Notes: generated from the sequence alone by a model not told the origin. Shown: positions 13,288-22,904, numbered from the stretch's first letter. The stretch is 64,000 bases of DNA from Rahnella bruchi (GCF_003614975.1 NZ_QZWI01000005.1:224097-288096); one strand, 5' to 3'. A program made the numbers and translations.

Positions 13288-15066
13288 TTATGCCTGAACC
13301 AAAGGTCCCGGATGGGCTAAGTACTGAGTACGAATGGCATTGGCGGCAAAGTAGGCCAGCGCCCCCACCACGCCCGTCGGGTTGTAGGCGAGATTCTGCG
13401 GAAACGCAGAAGCACCCAGCACAAACAGATTGGGCACATCCCAGCTCTGCAGATATTTGTTCACAACGCTGTTTTTCGGTGAGTCACCCATGATCGCGCC
13501 GCCGGTGATATGCGTAGACTGGTAAGGTTTCACGTCAAAATGGTCGCCGGGTTTTAGCTGACTGACTGACATACTCTTTGGATTCATCACTTTGGCGATT
13601 TTTTTCATTTCTTCAGTGACGTAATCGGTCATCTTGTATTCGTTATCCTGCCAGTCAAAGGTCATGCGCAATAAGGGATAGCCATAGCTGTCTTTATAAG
13701 TAGGATCGAGATCGAGGTAACACTGCTTATAGGGCATAACCGACCCTTCGGAACCAATGGACATCGAATGCAGATAATTATCTTTAATACCCTGCTTCCA
13801 GCCGCTGCCCCAGGTCGGGGTGCCTTTAGGTAACGACATTTGCTGGATCGGACGACCACCGGTGCGGACTGCCGAGATGTATGCGCCACCGATGAACCCG
13901 AGTTTGGCGTGATCAAAGTTTTCTGCATTGAAGTCATCAATAACCGTGCCTGCTGCTCCGGCACCGATAAACGGATTGAACGTTTTGCTCTCATCATAGA
14001 AAAGCGAGATACCACTGTTCATCTGGTAGGCAAAGTTTTTACCCACCACGCCTTCGCCGGTTTTCGGATCATAAGGTGTACCGATTTTCGACATCAGCAA
14101 CAGACGGACGTTATGCAGCTGGAAGGCGCTTAAGATCACCAGATCCGCGGTCTGTTCGACTTTCTCACCATAAGCATCAATGTAGGTAACGCCGGTGGCT
14201 TTTTTGCCGGTGGAATCTGTGTTGATACTCACCACTTGCGCGCGTGTCCTGAGTGAAAAGTTCTTCTTCTGATAGAGCGCAGGCAAAATCGTGCTTTGCG
14301 GGGAAGCTTTAGAATAGTTGTAACAACCAAAACGTTCGCAGAAACCGCAGAAGTTACAGGCACCTAACTGCACACCATAAAAGTTGGTGTAAGGTTCTGA
14401 GGCGTTAGCAGCAGGGATAGGGAACGGATGGAAGCCGAGTGACTTCGCGGCGTCACCAAACAGTGAACCCGAATAGAGCTGCGTCAGCGCAGGCGTCGGA
14501 TAGCCCTGCTGGCGAACCCCTTCAAAGGGATTTCCGCCCTCAATGATTTTTCCCTGAATATTACCCGCCGTTCCCGACGTGCCACACAATCGCTCGAATT
14601 TATCGAAGAAGGGTTCAAGTTCATCATAAGTCACCCCATGATCCTGAACGGTCATATCCGCAGGGATAAATTTTTCCCCGTAGCGATCCACCACCGTAGA
14701 GCGCATGGTCAGATCCGCAGGCAGCGCCCGCCACTGCATACCATTCCAGTGAACCCCGGCACCGCCCACGCCATTGCCCGGCAGAAATGCGCCAAACTGG
14801 CGATAAGGCACGGCGAAATCTGCCGAGGTATGGCGTACGGTCACCGTCTCTTTCGCTGTCTCCTGGAATAACTTCAGGCGGATACCGTAAGTCAGCTCAT
14901 CAGCAATACGCGGGTAAGCAAAGTCAGGGTAAGTATCACGCTGCTCGCCACGCTCCAGCGCCAGGACTTCAAGACCCGCCTCCGCCAGTTCCATCGCCAT
15001 AATGGCGCCCGTCCAGCCCAGACCCACCACCACCACATCAACATGCTTATTCTTTTGAGTACTCAT
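13288..15066 (-). CDS. Gluconate 2-dehydrogenase, FAD (GMC oxidoreductase) subunit
   Basis: The 592-residue protein is the catalytic flavoprotein. An N-terminal dinucleotide fold carries GLGWTG at 15-20 and ends in ALERGEQ, the ribose-binding acid. A cysteine-rich stretch, GACNFCGFCERFGCYNY near residue 240, is typical of the large subunit of GADH-type enzymes. The C-terminal GMC region contains HITGGAIMGD and YNPTGVVGALAY, where the active-site His and Asn are expected. It has no signal peptide of its own, consistent with co-export bound to the Tat-exported small subunit. Its ATG overlaps the small-subunit stop (TAATG), so the two are translationally coupled. Confidence 0.92.
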   Translation of the reverse strand: MSTQKNKHVDVVVVGLGWTGAIMAMELAEAGLEVLALERGEQRDTYPDFAYPRIADELTYGIRLKLFQETAKETVTVRHTSADFAVPYRQFGAFLPGNGVGGAGVHWNGMQWRALPADLTMRSTVVDRYGEKFIPADMTVQDHGVTYDELEPFFDKFERLCGTSGTAGNIQGKIIEGGNPFEGVRQQGYPTPALTQLYSGSLFGDAAKSLGFHPFPIPAANASEPYTNFYGVQLGACNFCGFCERFGCYNYSKASPQSTILPALYQKKNFSLRTRAQVVSINTDSTGKKATGVTYIDAYGEKVEQTADLVILSAFQLHNVRLLLMSKIGTPYDPKTGEGVVGKNFAYQMNSGISLFYDESKTFNPFIGAGAAGTVIDDFNAENFDHAKLGFIGGAYISAVRTGGRPIQQMSLPKGTPTWGSGWKQGIKDNYLHSMSIGSEGSVMPYKQCYLDLDPTYKDSYGYPLLRMTFDWQDNEYKMTDYVTEEMKKIAKVMNPKSMSVSQLKPGDHFDVKPYQSTHITGGAIMGDSPKNSVVNKYLQSWDVPNLFVLGASAFPQNLAYNPTGVVGALAYFAANAIRTQYLAHPGPLVQA

Positions 15067-15788
15067 TACGCATTCCTTTTGCTGGAAATACTGACCGGGC
15101 CAAGCGGATAAGCCTGGTTATGTTTCCCTGCCCAGTCTTTGTAGTCGGCGCGGGCGCCAGGGAAACCAATCAGCTTCCACGACGCAAGACTCTGGTTGCC
15201 ACTGTGGATAGGATCTGACAGATAGCCCTCTTTGGTATTCATCAGCAGCTGAGTGAAAAATGCATTGCCGGTCAGCTCATCGAATTTGAGATGGTTAGCT
15301 TCGAGGGAGGTCAACAGATCGTTTTGCTGAGGTACGGTTAAATCGGCGAATTTCTTCTGAAACTGCTGCTGGCAGTGGGCATCTACGGCTTTGATCCCCA
15401 GCCGATAGGTGTCACGCGGCGTCAGTTTAGACTGATAACCCAGGGTGGGAGCGGCTTCGACGAAGGGAGGATGCATGTACCACAGGCCGCCGTGGCCGTA
15501 GGGCAGCTCCATCTGTTTGTCGATGTATTCCGGCACGCCCTGGCTGACCGCGCCCGGCCCGTTGGCATCGGTTGGGATCAGACGTTCACAAGCAGCCAGC
15601 AGGAAACGCCACTCTTCGTTATTGAAAAAAATCGGCACGTAGTGCTGGGAAACACCCTCGGCCGCTTTACTGCTTTTTGGGGAAAGCGCCAGCGCGCCGG
15701 TCGAGGCTGTCGCCACCAAAGGGACTAAGGCGAGTGTCTTTTTGAGAAATCCACGCCTCGAGGACGGGATATTATTTTTTTCCGACAT
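15066..15788 (-). CDS. Gluconate 2-dehydrogenase subunit 3, Tat-exported
   Basis: This 240-residue protein belongs to the gluconate 2-dehydrogenase subunit 3 family. It starts with a twin-arginine signal: SSRRGFLKKT at about residues 9-18, then a hydrophobic stretch, ending near SSKAAEG. In this family the small subunit carries the folded FAD subunit to the periplasm. The start at 15788 has AGGA upstream. It is first in the operon and overlaps the next start codon by one base. The three-subunit set resembles the GADH of Erwinia/Pectobacterium cypripedii, which oxidises gluconate to 2-ketogluconate. Confidence 0.9.
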   Translation of the reverse strand: MSEKNNIPSSRRGFLKKTLALVPLVATASTGALALSPKSSKAAEGVSQHYVPIFFNNEEWRFLLAACERLIPTDANGPGAVSQGVPEYIDKQMELPYGHGGLWYMHPPFVEAAPTLGYQSKLTPRDTYRLGIKAVDAHCQQQFQKKFADLTVPQQNDLLTSLEANHLKFDELTGNAFFTQLLMNTKEGYLSDPIHSGNQSLASWKLIGFPGARADYKDWAGKHNQAYPLGPVSISSKRNA

Positions 15789-16138
15789 AGGTGATCCTCA
15801 CACTAATCATTAACAATCAATAAACAATTTCGTTTAAAATAATAGGGTTTTGTATATAGATTGTTAATCAAGGTTAGGTTGCAAATGATTACAAAACGTC
15901 CGGTATTTATTTGCCGAAAAAATATTCTACTGCCATACAAGAATAACCACAGGATAAGGAGGGTTAAAAAAGAGGACGGCAGAATAAAAGGCAAGGGAGA
16001 GGCGAAAAAAGAGGGAATCAGACTTGCGGATAATTTGTGCTATTTTTTCAAAATACAGCAAAAAAACGCCTGTTTATTGAAAAAATGCCCGAAGCGTTAT
16101 ACTTCGGGCATTACTTTTCAGTACGTTATAACAACTTC
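15789..16138. other. Intergenic region upstream of the dehydrogenase operon
   Basis: This 350-bp gap holds the presumed promoter of the dehydrogenase operon and the terminator of the chemoreceptor gene. It is AT-rich, with a purine-rich run on the plus strand from about 15955 to 16018. A 63-codon open frame on the minus strand (15803-15994) has no recognisable features and no good ribosome-binding site. I see no clear operator. Confidence 0.5.
16081..16111 (-). terminator. Rho-independent terminator of the chemoreceptor gene
   Basis: On the minus strand a perfect 10-bp stem (16102-16111 with 16085-16094, ATGCCCGAAG and its complement) is followed by a T-rich run. It lies 27 bp after the stop codon at 16139. 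Confidence 0.85.
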
Positions 16139-18034
16139 TCAGAGCTTAAAGCCAGCAACGACAGTTTCCAGCTGAACGGTCTGATCCTGCATCGCCTGCG
16201 CGGCGGCAGAAACCTGCTCGACCAGCGCGGCGTTCTGCTGCGTAGCATTATCCAGCTGGGTGATGGCGACATTCACCTGTTCGATGCCCAGACTTTGCTC
16301 CTGACTAGAAGACATAATTTCGTTCATCAGCGTCGCTACGTTATTCACGCCGCCCATGACTTCATCCATTGTCGTCCCCGCCGTCGCCACCAGCTGGCTC
16401 CCGGTGGAGATATCCGCCACAGAATCCTCAATCAGTTTTTTGATTTCACGCGCAGAGGTCGCCGAACGCTGTGCCAGACTGCGCACCTCGGAAGCCACCA
16501 CTGCAAAGCCGCGCCCCTGTTCACCGGCACGCGCCGCTTCAACCGCCGCATTCAGCGCAAGAATATTGGTCTGGAAAGCAATGCCATCGATCACACTGAT
16601 GATATCGACGATTTTGTGAGAAGAACGGGTGATCGACCCCATCGTATCGACAACCTGTTTCACCACTTCGGAGCCTTTTTCCGCTACTGCTGACGCATCA
16701 CGCGCCAGCTGGTTAGCACCTTCCGCATTGGCGGCGTTCTGTTTTACGGTGCTGGTCAGCTGTTCCATCGAGGCTGCCGTTTCAACAATCGAGCTGGCCT
16801 GTTCTTCAGTTCGCGCAGATAAGTCGAGGTTACCGCTGGCAATCTGGCGCGAAGCCGAGGTGATCGCCAAACTGCTATCACCGACCTGACGCAGAATCGA
16901 TTGCAGGAAAGACAGGAAGCTGTTGAAACTCTGGTTGATCTGATTGAACTCCGGACTGCGGCTTTCCGGTAAACGCTGGGTTAAATCTGCACCGCCCGCA
17001 GAAAGCTGAGCGATATTTTTGTTCAGCGCGCCGAGCTGGCGCATAAACACTTTAATCGCCGCAATCAGCACAATCAGCAGCAGTAAGACCATCGGGATTT
17101 GCACCAGACCGAGGCTGGTCAGAATACTGTGGCTGCGCGCCAGCAGCTGACTGGTTGGCATGTCAGTGGCGATATACCACGGCCCCTGAATGTTGCTCAT
17201 GAACATCGTATGTGAGGTACCGTCGTTGTCGTAATCCGCGACCAGAGTTGACTGGTCGTTGATCTGATCCAGACTTTTGCGGATCTGCATCGCCAGCGTT
17301 GAGCCTTCGCCCAGTGAAGCCAGTTTCGGCAACTTTTCATCAGAGGAATGACTGGTCCCGACGATGGTGCCGTCTTTCTGGACGATATAAATCGTCGCGT
17401 GAACCTTTTTCTCCATTTCCGTCACCAGCTGGTTAAAGAAACCCAGCGTGACGTCGATGGTGGCAACGCCCCACTGTTTGTCGCCTTTATAAATCGGCAT
17501 GGCGCAGTTGGTGCGTGGCTGGGTGCTGGCGTCATCGAAATAGGCCGGAGCCCAGACGCACTGACCTTTTTCACCTTTGGAAGCTGCCAGATACCAGGAC
17601 TGATCGAAATAGTTTGGCGATTCTGCGCTGTTCCAGAAAGTATTCACCGTAAGCTGATTATTACTGTTACGGGCAAAGAAGGTGCTGAATTTGATTTTTG
17701 CCGGGTCGCGCTGGTTCGGCAGCGGCCAGATGCCACCACCAAACACGGCGGCGTCCCCGTACTGATCGACCAGAGCAGGCAGTAACCGGTCGATACTGTC
17801 GCTGTCCATTTGTGCGACAGTCTGGGTGATTGTGCGTACCTGAGACTCAACTTTATTCAGACGATCGTTAATAGCGACCGCCACATCATCAACCTGATTA
17901 GCCACCAGATTGCTTTCTGTTTGTTTAAGTTGAGGAGCAATAAAGACCTGGATCACGATGAGCGTAACGATGACCAGCACAATAAAAAACAAGCTGATCA
18001 ATGCGATAAAGCGGGATTGCGTTGTTTTTAACAT
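16139..18034 (-). CDS. Methyl-accepting chemotaxis protein
   Basis: This is a membrane chemoreceptor of about 631 residues. It has a first membrane segment at about 8-32, a periplasmic sensor of roughly 270 residues that looks like a Cache-type domain ([37 protein letters not shown]), a second membrane segment near 305-330, a HAMP domain, and a cytoplasmic signalling domain. The signalling tip reads [20 protein letters not shown]. The C-terminus, [10 protein letters not shown], lacks the NWETF-type CheR-binding pentapeptide. The start at 18034 (MLKTTQSRF) is preferred to 18088, because the longer form would put a polar stretch before the first membrane helix. The ligand cannot be read from sequence; small organic acids or amino acids are typical for dCache receptors. 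Confidence 0.9.
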   Translation of the reverse strand: MLKTTQSRFIALISLFFIVLVIVTLIVIQVFIAPQLKQTESNLVANQVDDVAVAINDRLNKVESQVRTITQTVAQMDSDSIDRLLPALVDQYGDAAVFGGGIWPLPNQRDPAKIKFSTFFARNSNNQLTVNTFWNSAESPNYFDQSWYLAASKGEKGQCVWAPAYFDDASTQPRTNCAMPIYKGDKQWGVATIDVTLGFFNQLVTEMEKKVHATIYIVQKDGTIVGTSHSSDEKLPKLASLGEGSTLAMQIRKSLDQINDQSTLVADYDNDGTSHTMFMSNIQGPWYIATDMPTSQLLARSHSILTSLGLVQIPMVLLLLIVLIAAIKVFMRQLGALNKNIAQLSAGGADLTQRLPESRSPEFNQINQSFNSFLSFLQSILRQVGDSSLAITSASRQIASGNLDLSARTEEQASSIVETAASMEQLTSTVKQNAANAEGANQLARDASAVAEKGSEVVKQVVDTMGSITRSSHKIVDIISVIDGIAFQTNILALNAAVEAARAGEQGRGFAVVASEVRSLAQRSATSAREIKKLIEDSVADISTGSQLVATAGTTMDEVMGGVNNVATLMNEIMSSSQEQSLGIEQVNVAITQLDNATQQNAALVEQVSAAAQAMQDQTVQLETVVAGFKL

Positions 18035-18357
18035 TTTAGGGTACTCACAGGCAAAGCAGCGAGATCGCTGCTTAACTAGTAACGGCATTTTCTGACGTTT
18101 CTTTATGTTGCTATAGTAGATATATCTGGTGTCCGGATCGTATGGGTGAAAATCCAGAACATCATTCCAGCGAGATCTCCTCTCATTAAGCGTTTAAATC
18201 TGTGATTAGTTTCACTTTATGGTGATGAAAAACTGTCTGAAAAGTGAAAGAAGTGTGCGCCACTGCGGGTTTTAAGCGGTTTTTAATGATTTTTCTTAAT
18301 GTTATTCTTTAGAACAATTGAGAAAATACGGTCGAACCATTAATCATGGAGTGAACA
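18035..18357. other. Divergent intergenic region between chemoreceptor and yieE
   Basis: This 323-bp AT-rich spacer must hold the promoters of both divergent genes. I looked for a flagellar sigma-28 promoter on the minus strand and found only a weak TAAAGT half near 18220 without a matching GCCGATAA, so none is called. No gene or RNA structure is evident. Confidence 0.4.
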
Positions 18358-19083
18358 ATGGCGTGCCATTTTGCAAGATGGGCAATGACGGATGCAGAAC
18401 CGGATACACACCGGTTGCCCAAAGAAATCGTATTATCAGCAAGACACCTTTCCGAGAAACAGCGCAGGCGTTTCCTGAATGGCCGCGTTCTGCTGGCAGA
18501 AATGATTTTCTATCTGTACGGAATTGCTGAACTTCCTCACATCATCACCCTGGCCAGTGGCCGCCCGAGTTTTGAATCCTCCGATCTCCCTGATTTCAGT
18601 CTGGCGTATGCCGGAAGCACCGTTGGCGTGTTAATCAGCAGCGAAGGAAAAGTCGGCCTCGACCTCGAAATTATTCATGCCCGCAGTGCGCTGGTGAATC
18701 CGCAACAGCAGTTACAGCTTTCCCCAGTGGAAAAAACCTGGATCGCCATGCAATCGGATCCGGTGGAATCCTCACTGCAACTGTGGTGTATCCGACAAAG
18801 CATGCTGAAAATGTCCGGCCTGAACGATCAGAGCCCGCTGACGCTCAGCCTGAATCCGGCTTCTGGCCGTTTGCGATCTACCGTGACACCGGAGGCGCAG
18901 GTGATGAGTGACATTGAAGGGTCGATTACCTGGTCCTGCGCGCAATCGCCCTCGATCATCAGGTTGCAGTGCTGGCGCTATGAACCCGAAAACGGCTTCA
19001 CCCGCACGCAAACCCTCTCCGCAGACCAGCAATCCGAATCACCGCACTTTATGAAATTCATCAGCCTGCCGCCCGCTAAATAA
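18358..19083 (+). CDS. yieE: YieE-like member of the 4'-phosphopantetheinyl transferase superfamily
   Basis: The 241-residue protein aligns with E. coli YieE, including the opening ACHFARWAMT and the RFLNGRVLLAEMIFYLYGI segment. The first PPTase metal motif is present as VGLDLE at 99-104. The second motif, usually W-x-x-K-E-(A/S), reads WCIRQSMLK at 143-151, so the catalytic Lys-Glu pair is replaced by Arg-Gln. E. coli YieE is similarly diverged as I recall it, so true transferase activity is doubtful. It has GGAG nine bases before the ATG and precedes chrR as in E. coli. Confidence 0.85.
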   Translation: MACHFARWAMTDAEPDTHRLPKEIVLSARHLSEKQRRRFLNGRVLLAEMIFYLYGIAELPHIITLASGRPSFESSDLPDFSLAYAGSTVGVLISSEGKVGLDLEIIHARSALVNPQQQLQLSPVEKTWIAMQSDPVESSLQLWCIRQSMLKMSGLNDQSPLTLSLNPASGRLRSTVTPEAQVMSDIEGSITWSCAQSPSIIRLQCWRYEPENGFTRTQTLSADQQSESPHFMKFISLPPAK

Positions 19084-19173
19084 AACTTCACGTTTGTTTT
19101 CCTCCGCCGTGTCGATTTTCGTTTATGGTTACAGGCAGCCCTTTCGGAAAATCATCCATAACAGGAGTTAGCC

Positions 19174-19743
19174 ATGTCAGTTACACCACTGAAGTTTGTC
19201 ACACTGTTAGGTAGTCTTCGTAAAGCGTCTTACAACGGCATGGTGGCGCGCACATTGCCGAATGTCGCCCCTGAGGGCATCGCTATTGAAGCGTTGCCGT
19301 CTATTGGTACAGTCCCGCTCTATGATGCGGATATTCAGCAGGAAGACGGCTTTCCGGCGGATATTGAAGCTATTGCAGAACAAATTCGTCAGGCCGACGG
19401 CGTCATTATCGTCACGCCGGAATATAACTATTCCGTGCCGGGTGGTCTGAAAAATGCCATAGACTGGATTTCCCGCCTGCCAAACCAGCCGCTGGCCGGC
19501 AAGCCTGTGCTCATCCAGACCAGTTCAATGGGGCCGGTTGGTGGCGCACGTTGCCAGTATCACCTGCGCCAGATTCTGGTTTTCCTCGATGCAATGGTCA
19601 TGAACAAACCTGAATTCATGGGTGGCGTCATTCAGAGCAAAGTAGATGAACAGACGGGTGAAGTGGTTGATCAGGGAACGCTGGATTTCCTGCGCGGCCA
19701 GCTGACCGCGTTTGCAGACTATACCCGTCGCGTCAGTAAATAA
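19174..19743 (+). CDS. chrR: NADPH-dependent FMN reductase / quinone reductase (ChrR, YieF)
   Basis: This 189-residue flavodoxin-like protein is orthologous to E. coli YieF/ChrR, a soluble tetrameric FMN enzyme that reduces quinones and also chromate. The FMN phosphate-binding loop GSLRKASYN lies at about residues 13-21, and the second FMN motif TPEYNYSVPGGLKNAIDW at about 85-102. The ATG follows AGGAG by six bases. A strong terminator lies just downstream. The yieE-chrR-adeP-yieH order matches E. coli. Confidence 0.95.
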   Translation: MSVTPLKFVTLLGSLRKASYNGMVARTLPNVAPEGIAIEALPSIGTVPLYDADIQQEDGFPADIEAIAEQIRQADGVIIVTPEYNYSVPGGLKNAIDWISRLPNQPLAGKPVLIQTSSMGPVGGARCQYHLRQILVFLDAMVMNKPEFMGGVIQSKVDEQTGEVVDQGTLDFLRGQLTAFADYTRRVSK

Positions 19744-19765
19744 TTCCTGTCATCAGAAATGCAAA

Positions 19766-19792
19766 CAGCCCGCAAATGCGGGCTGTTTTTTT
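19766..19792 (+). terminator. Rho-independent terminator of chrR
   Basis: The stem CAGCCCGC (19766-19773) pairs with GCGGGCTG (19778-19785) around AAAT and is followed by seven T. It lies between the convergent chrR and adeP genes. Confidence 0.92.
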
Positions 19793-19818
19793 AGCGGCGT
19801 TCAGCTGACGTCAGCGGA

Positions 19819-21156
19819 TTAATGCCCGTCTACAAACGCGATTTTCAGCACGAACAGCAGCGCAACCACAACTACGCACGGGCTGATTTCTCTCCAGCGA
19901 CCGGTGCCCAGTTTCATCACCACGTATGAGATGAAGCCCAGCGCGATACCTTCAGTGATCGAGAAACTGAACGGCATCATCACCGCGGTCACGAACGCCG
20001 GTACCGCTTCGGTCAGGTCATCCCATGAAACACGCGCCAGGCTCGAGGTCATCAGTACGCCGACATAAATCAGCGCACCGGCTGCCGCGTATTCCGGCAC
20101 CATACCCGCCAGCGGGGAAATGAAGATAACCAGCAGGAAAAGTAAACCGGTGACGACGGCGGTCAGACCGGTACGGCCACCGACGGAAACGCCGGAGGTG
20201 CTTTCAATATAAGCGCCGACGGAAGACGTCCCGATAAATGCGCCCGCGACAGAGGAGATACTGTCTACATACAGTGCCTGTTTCATCTGCGGGAATTTAC
20301 CTTTCTCATCCGCCAGACCCGCTTTGTCGGTCACGCCGATCAATGTACCTGAGGAGTCAAACAGGTTTACCAGCATAAAGGAGAAAATGACGCCCGCCAG
20401 GCCGATGTTCAGCGCGCCTTTCAGATCCACCTGACCAACAACCGTGGTGATGTTCGGAGGCATCGACCAGAAGCCGGTGTAATGCACATCACCGATCATC
20501 ATGCCAATCCCGGTGGTCACAACAATTGACACCAGCACTGAGGCATGGAAATTACGCGACGCCAGAACGGCGATAATGAAGAAACCAAGCACGCCCAACA
20601 GCACGTTGTGCGAGGTCAGATTGCCGATGGTCACGATGGTGTCAGGGTTCGGAACAATAATACCGGCATTTTTCAGCCCCATCATGCCGATAAATAACCC
20701 GATACCTGCGGTAATACCCACGCGCAGGCTGACCGGAATATTGGCAATCATCCAGTAACGGATGCGGAAAATGGTCAGCAGCAGCAAACCGACCGCACCC
20801 CAGAAAATCGCGCCCATCCCGACCTGCCAGGAAACGCCCATCGCGCCCACGACGACAAAAGCAAAGAACGCATTCAGACCCATCGCCGGTGCCAGAGCGA
20901 CCGGAAGGTTGGCGATCACCCCCATCAGGATGCTGCCGAATGCGGCAATCAGGCAGGTGGTCACGAAGACGGCCTGTTTATCCATGCCCGCGACGCCCAG
21001 AATTTGCGGGTTTACGAAAACGATGTAGACCATGGTCAGAAAGGTGGTTAAACCGGCGATAGTTTCGGTGCGTACGGTGGTGCCGTGCTGCGTCAGTTTA
21101 AACAGACGTTCAGCCAGACCTTTACCCGCAGTCGCATTGCTCTGTGGTGTGCTCAT
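19819..21156 (-). CDS. adeP: Adenine permease AdeP (NCS2, AzgA-like family)
   Basis: This 445-residue inner-membrane proton symporter is highly similar to E. coli AdeP (YieG), a high-affinity adenine transporter. The opening HGTTVRTETIAGLTTFLTMV and VNPQILGVAGMD are characteristic of the family, and the segment ALAPAMGLNAFFAF matches the family signature. About twelve or more membrane segments can be read. It is divergent from yieH. I did not find a PurR-like operator in the 128 bp upstream of its start. Confidence 0.95.
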   Translation of the reverse strand: MSTPQSNATAGKGLAERLFKLTQHGTTVRTETIAGLTTFLTMVYIVFVNPQILGVAGMDKQAVFVTTCLIAAFGSILMGVIANLPVALAPAMGLNAFFAFVVVGAMGVSWQVGMGAIFWGAVGLLLLTIFRIRYWMIANIPVSLRVGITAGIGLFIGMMGLKNAGIIVPNPDTIVTIGNLTSHNVLLGVLGFFIIAVLASRNFHASVLVSIVVTTGIGMMIGDVHYTGFWSMPPNITTVVGQVDLKGALNIGLAGVIFSFMLVNLFDSSGTLIGVTDKAGLADEKGKFPQMKQALYVDSISSVAGAFIGTSSVGAYIESTSGVSVGGRTGLTAVVTGLLFLLVIFISPLAGMVPEYAAAGALIYVGVLMTSSLARVSWDDLTEAVPAFVTAVMMPFSFSITEGIALGFISYVVMKLGTGRWREISPCVVVVALLFVLKIAFVDGH

Positions 21157-21308
21157 TGGTGAGTTCCAAAATGGGGGGAAAACAATCGGGGGGTATCCTA
21201 AGGATTTTAGCCCAAAAGCGCCAGCACTGGATGTATGGGATTAAATCTATCGTTCGGGTACAGTGCCATCATGCACGCCAATAGATGAAACGCTCACAGG
21301 GAGAAAGT

Positions 21309-21974
21309 ATGTCACAGGTTGAATGTGTCTTTTTTGATTGCGACGGTACGCTGGTGGACAGTGAATTGTTGTGCTGCGAAGCCTATGTCGAGATGTTCGC
21401 GCATTTTGGCGTGACGGTTTCTTTCGACGAAATGTATAAAAAATACAAAGGCGTCAAACTTTACGAAATCGTCGCAATCGTCAATAAAGAGCACGGTATC
21501 GACGTGCCGAAAGAAGAGATGGAAGGGGTATTCCGCCAGCATGTTGCGCGTCTTTTCGACAGTAAACTTGAGCCGATTGACGGTGCGCGCGAGTTGCTGG
21601 AACAAATTTCCGTGCCGATGTGCGTCGTCTCCAACGGCCCGGTCACCAAGATGCAGCACTCTCTCGGCCTGACCGGTTTACTGCCTTTCATGGGTGACAA
21701 ATTGTTCAGCGGCTATGATTTACAGCGCTGGAAGCCCGATCCGGCCGTTTTGTATAAAGCCGCAGACGTCATGAACGTACCGGTAGAAAACTGCATTCTG
21801 GTGGAAGATTCGGTCGCGGGCGCGCAGGCCGGGATCACCGCCGGGATCCCGGTATTTTATTACTGCGCAGACCCGCATAACCCGCCGCTTGATCATCCGC
21901 TGGTAACGACATTCCACGACATGCGTGAGCTGCCGGAGATCTGGCGCCAGATGGGGTACCAGATTACTCGCTGA
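21309..21974 (+). CDS. yieH: HAD-family phosphatase YieH (6-phosphogluconate phosphatase)
   Basis: The 221-residue enzyme belongs to the beta-phosphoglucomutase-like HAD subfamily; E. coli YieH dephosphorylates 6-phosphogluconate. The nucleophile motif DCDGTLVDSE lies at about residues 10-19, motif II includes VVSNGP, the lysine of motif III is in RWKPDP, and the acidic motif is VEDSVAGAQAG. The start at 21309 (MSQVECVFF), preceded by GGGAGA, is preferred to an in-frame ATG 24 bp upstream. Its last 11 bp overlap the convergent isomerase gene. Confidence 0.93.
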   Translation: MSQVECVFFDCDGTLVDSELLCCEAYVEMFAHFGVTVSFDEMYKKYKGVKLYEIVAIVNKEHGIDVPKEEMEGVFRQHVARLFDSKLEPIDGARELLEQISVPMCVVSNGPVTKMQHSLGLTGLLPFMGDKLFSGYDLQRWKPDPAVLYKAADVMNVPVENCILVEDSVAGAQAGITAGIPVFYYCADPHNPPLDHPLVTTFHDMRELPEIWRQMGYQITR

Positions 21975-22794
21975 GAGATTTTTCGTAGGCCTGCATGCGC
22001 TTTTCCAGTTCGCTCAGGGAACGCAGGCCATCCGCCAGCGGCAGGGTTTTATCATTGAAAATTTCCAGCGACCACGGGCCGGTGAAACCTTTGCGGTTGA
22101 GCGTACTGACGAAATCCACCAGCGGTAAATCGCCCTGCCCAGGATAACAACGGTAACTGCGGCTCCATTGCTGCACGTTCATATCTTTGTACGGCGCATC
22201 GGCCAGTTGCAGGAAGCTGATTTTATCCAGAGGTACTTCGTCCAGCCGGTCAAGATTGTCGCCCACGGCAAGAATATGGAAGCTGTCGAGCACAATGCCC
22301 AGCGCAGGGTGATTGACTTCCCGTACGCGATCCCACGCCTGCCGGTAACGGTTGATGTGTCTGCCCCACGCCAGCGCTTCAAAGCCGATACGGACATCAT
22401 ACGGCTCCGCCATTTCGGCAAGCGCAGCGAGATCCGCAATCTGCACATCACGTTCAGGCGAGCTTTCAGGGTCAGTGTTGCTGCAAACCAGTAAATGATT
22501 GCAGCCCAGTTCACGCATCAGGTCAAACTGACGGCGTGCGCTGGCGAGTTTTTCGATACGTTTTTCTGCCGGAACGCCTTCAAAATCACGGAAAGGTTGC
22601 AGCAGGAAAATTCGCAGGCCAAGGGAATCGGCAAGGTTACGGATAGCCGCCGGTTTGACCGGGCTTTTAAGCAAATCCTCTTCGAATATTTCCACGCCAT
22701 TAAATCCCGCAGCAGCAATCGCCGTGAGTTTTTCAGGCAAGGTTCCTGGGACTGAAACTGTCGCAATCGAACGTAAACGGGTGGTTGCAGGCAA
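21964..22794 (-). CDS. Sugar phosphate isomerase/epimerase-like TIM barrel, possible 3-dehydroshikimate dehydratase
   Basis: The 276-residue protein is a xylose-isomerase-like TIM barrel of the AP-endonuclease-2 family. Probable metal ligands are the Glu in GFEALAWG, the Asp and His in LDSFHILAVGD, and the Glu in WSLEIFND. The opening RSIATVSVPGTLPEKLTAI and the LQPFRDFEG and KISFLQLADAP segments resemble the N-terminal half of QuiC-type 3-dehydroshikimate dehydratases, so this function is plausible but unproven. It starts at TTG 22794, seven bases after AAGGA; no better start was found. A TetR regulator is divergent from it. No quinate or protocatechuate genes are nearby. Confidence 0.65.
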   Translation of the reverse strand: MPATTRLRSIATVSVPGTLPEKLTAIAAAGFNGVEIFEEDLLKSPVKPAAIRNLADSLGLRIFLLQPFRDFEGVPAEKRIEKLASARRQFDLMRELGCNHLLVCSNTDPESSPERDVQIADLAALAEMAEPYDVRIGFEALAWGRHINRYRQAWDRVREVNHPALGIVLDSFHILAVGDNLDRLDEVPLDKISFLQLADAPYKDMNVQQWSRSYRCYPGQGDLPLVDFVSTLNRKGFTGPWSLEIFNDKTLPLADGLRSLSELEKRMQAYEKSLSE

Positions 22795-22848
22795 AATAGC
22801 GTCCTTTTATTCAGGCTTCGATACTTACAGTAGTGGACCCTCACGCCA

Positions 22849-22880
22849 CGTTCGTCAAGTGCAGCGAACTTGTATGAACG
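22849..22880. promoter_or_regulatory. Candidate TetR operator in the divergent promoter region
   Basis: An imperfect inverted repeat pairs CGTTCGTCAAGT (22849-22860) with ACTTGTATGAACG (22868-22880). It lies in the 110-bp gap between the isomerase and the TetR gene, where a local repressor would act. Assignment is inferred from position and symmetry. Confidence 0.45.
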
Positions 22881-22904
22881 CGCAGATTGTAACTGAGCGA
22901 AGCA

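Noticed and set aside
15803..15994. A 63-codon hydrophobic open frame upstream of the dehydrogenase operon
   Set aside because: It lacks a ribosome-binding site, has no recognisable family, and its composition follows from the purine-rich run in the gap.
18035..18357. Possible flagellar sigma-28 promoter for the chemoreceptor
   Set aside because: Only a TAAAGT-like -35 half was seen, without the GCCGATAA -10 element at proper spacing.
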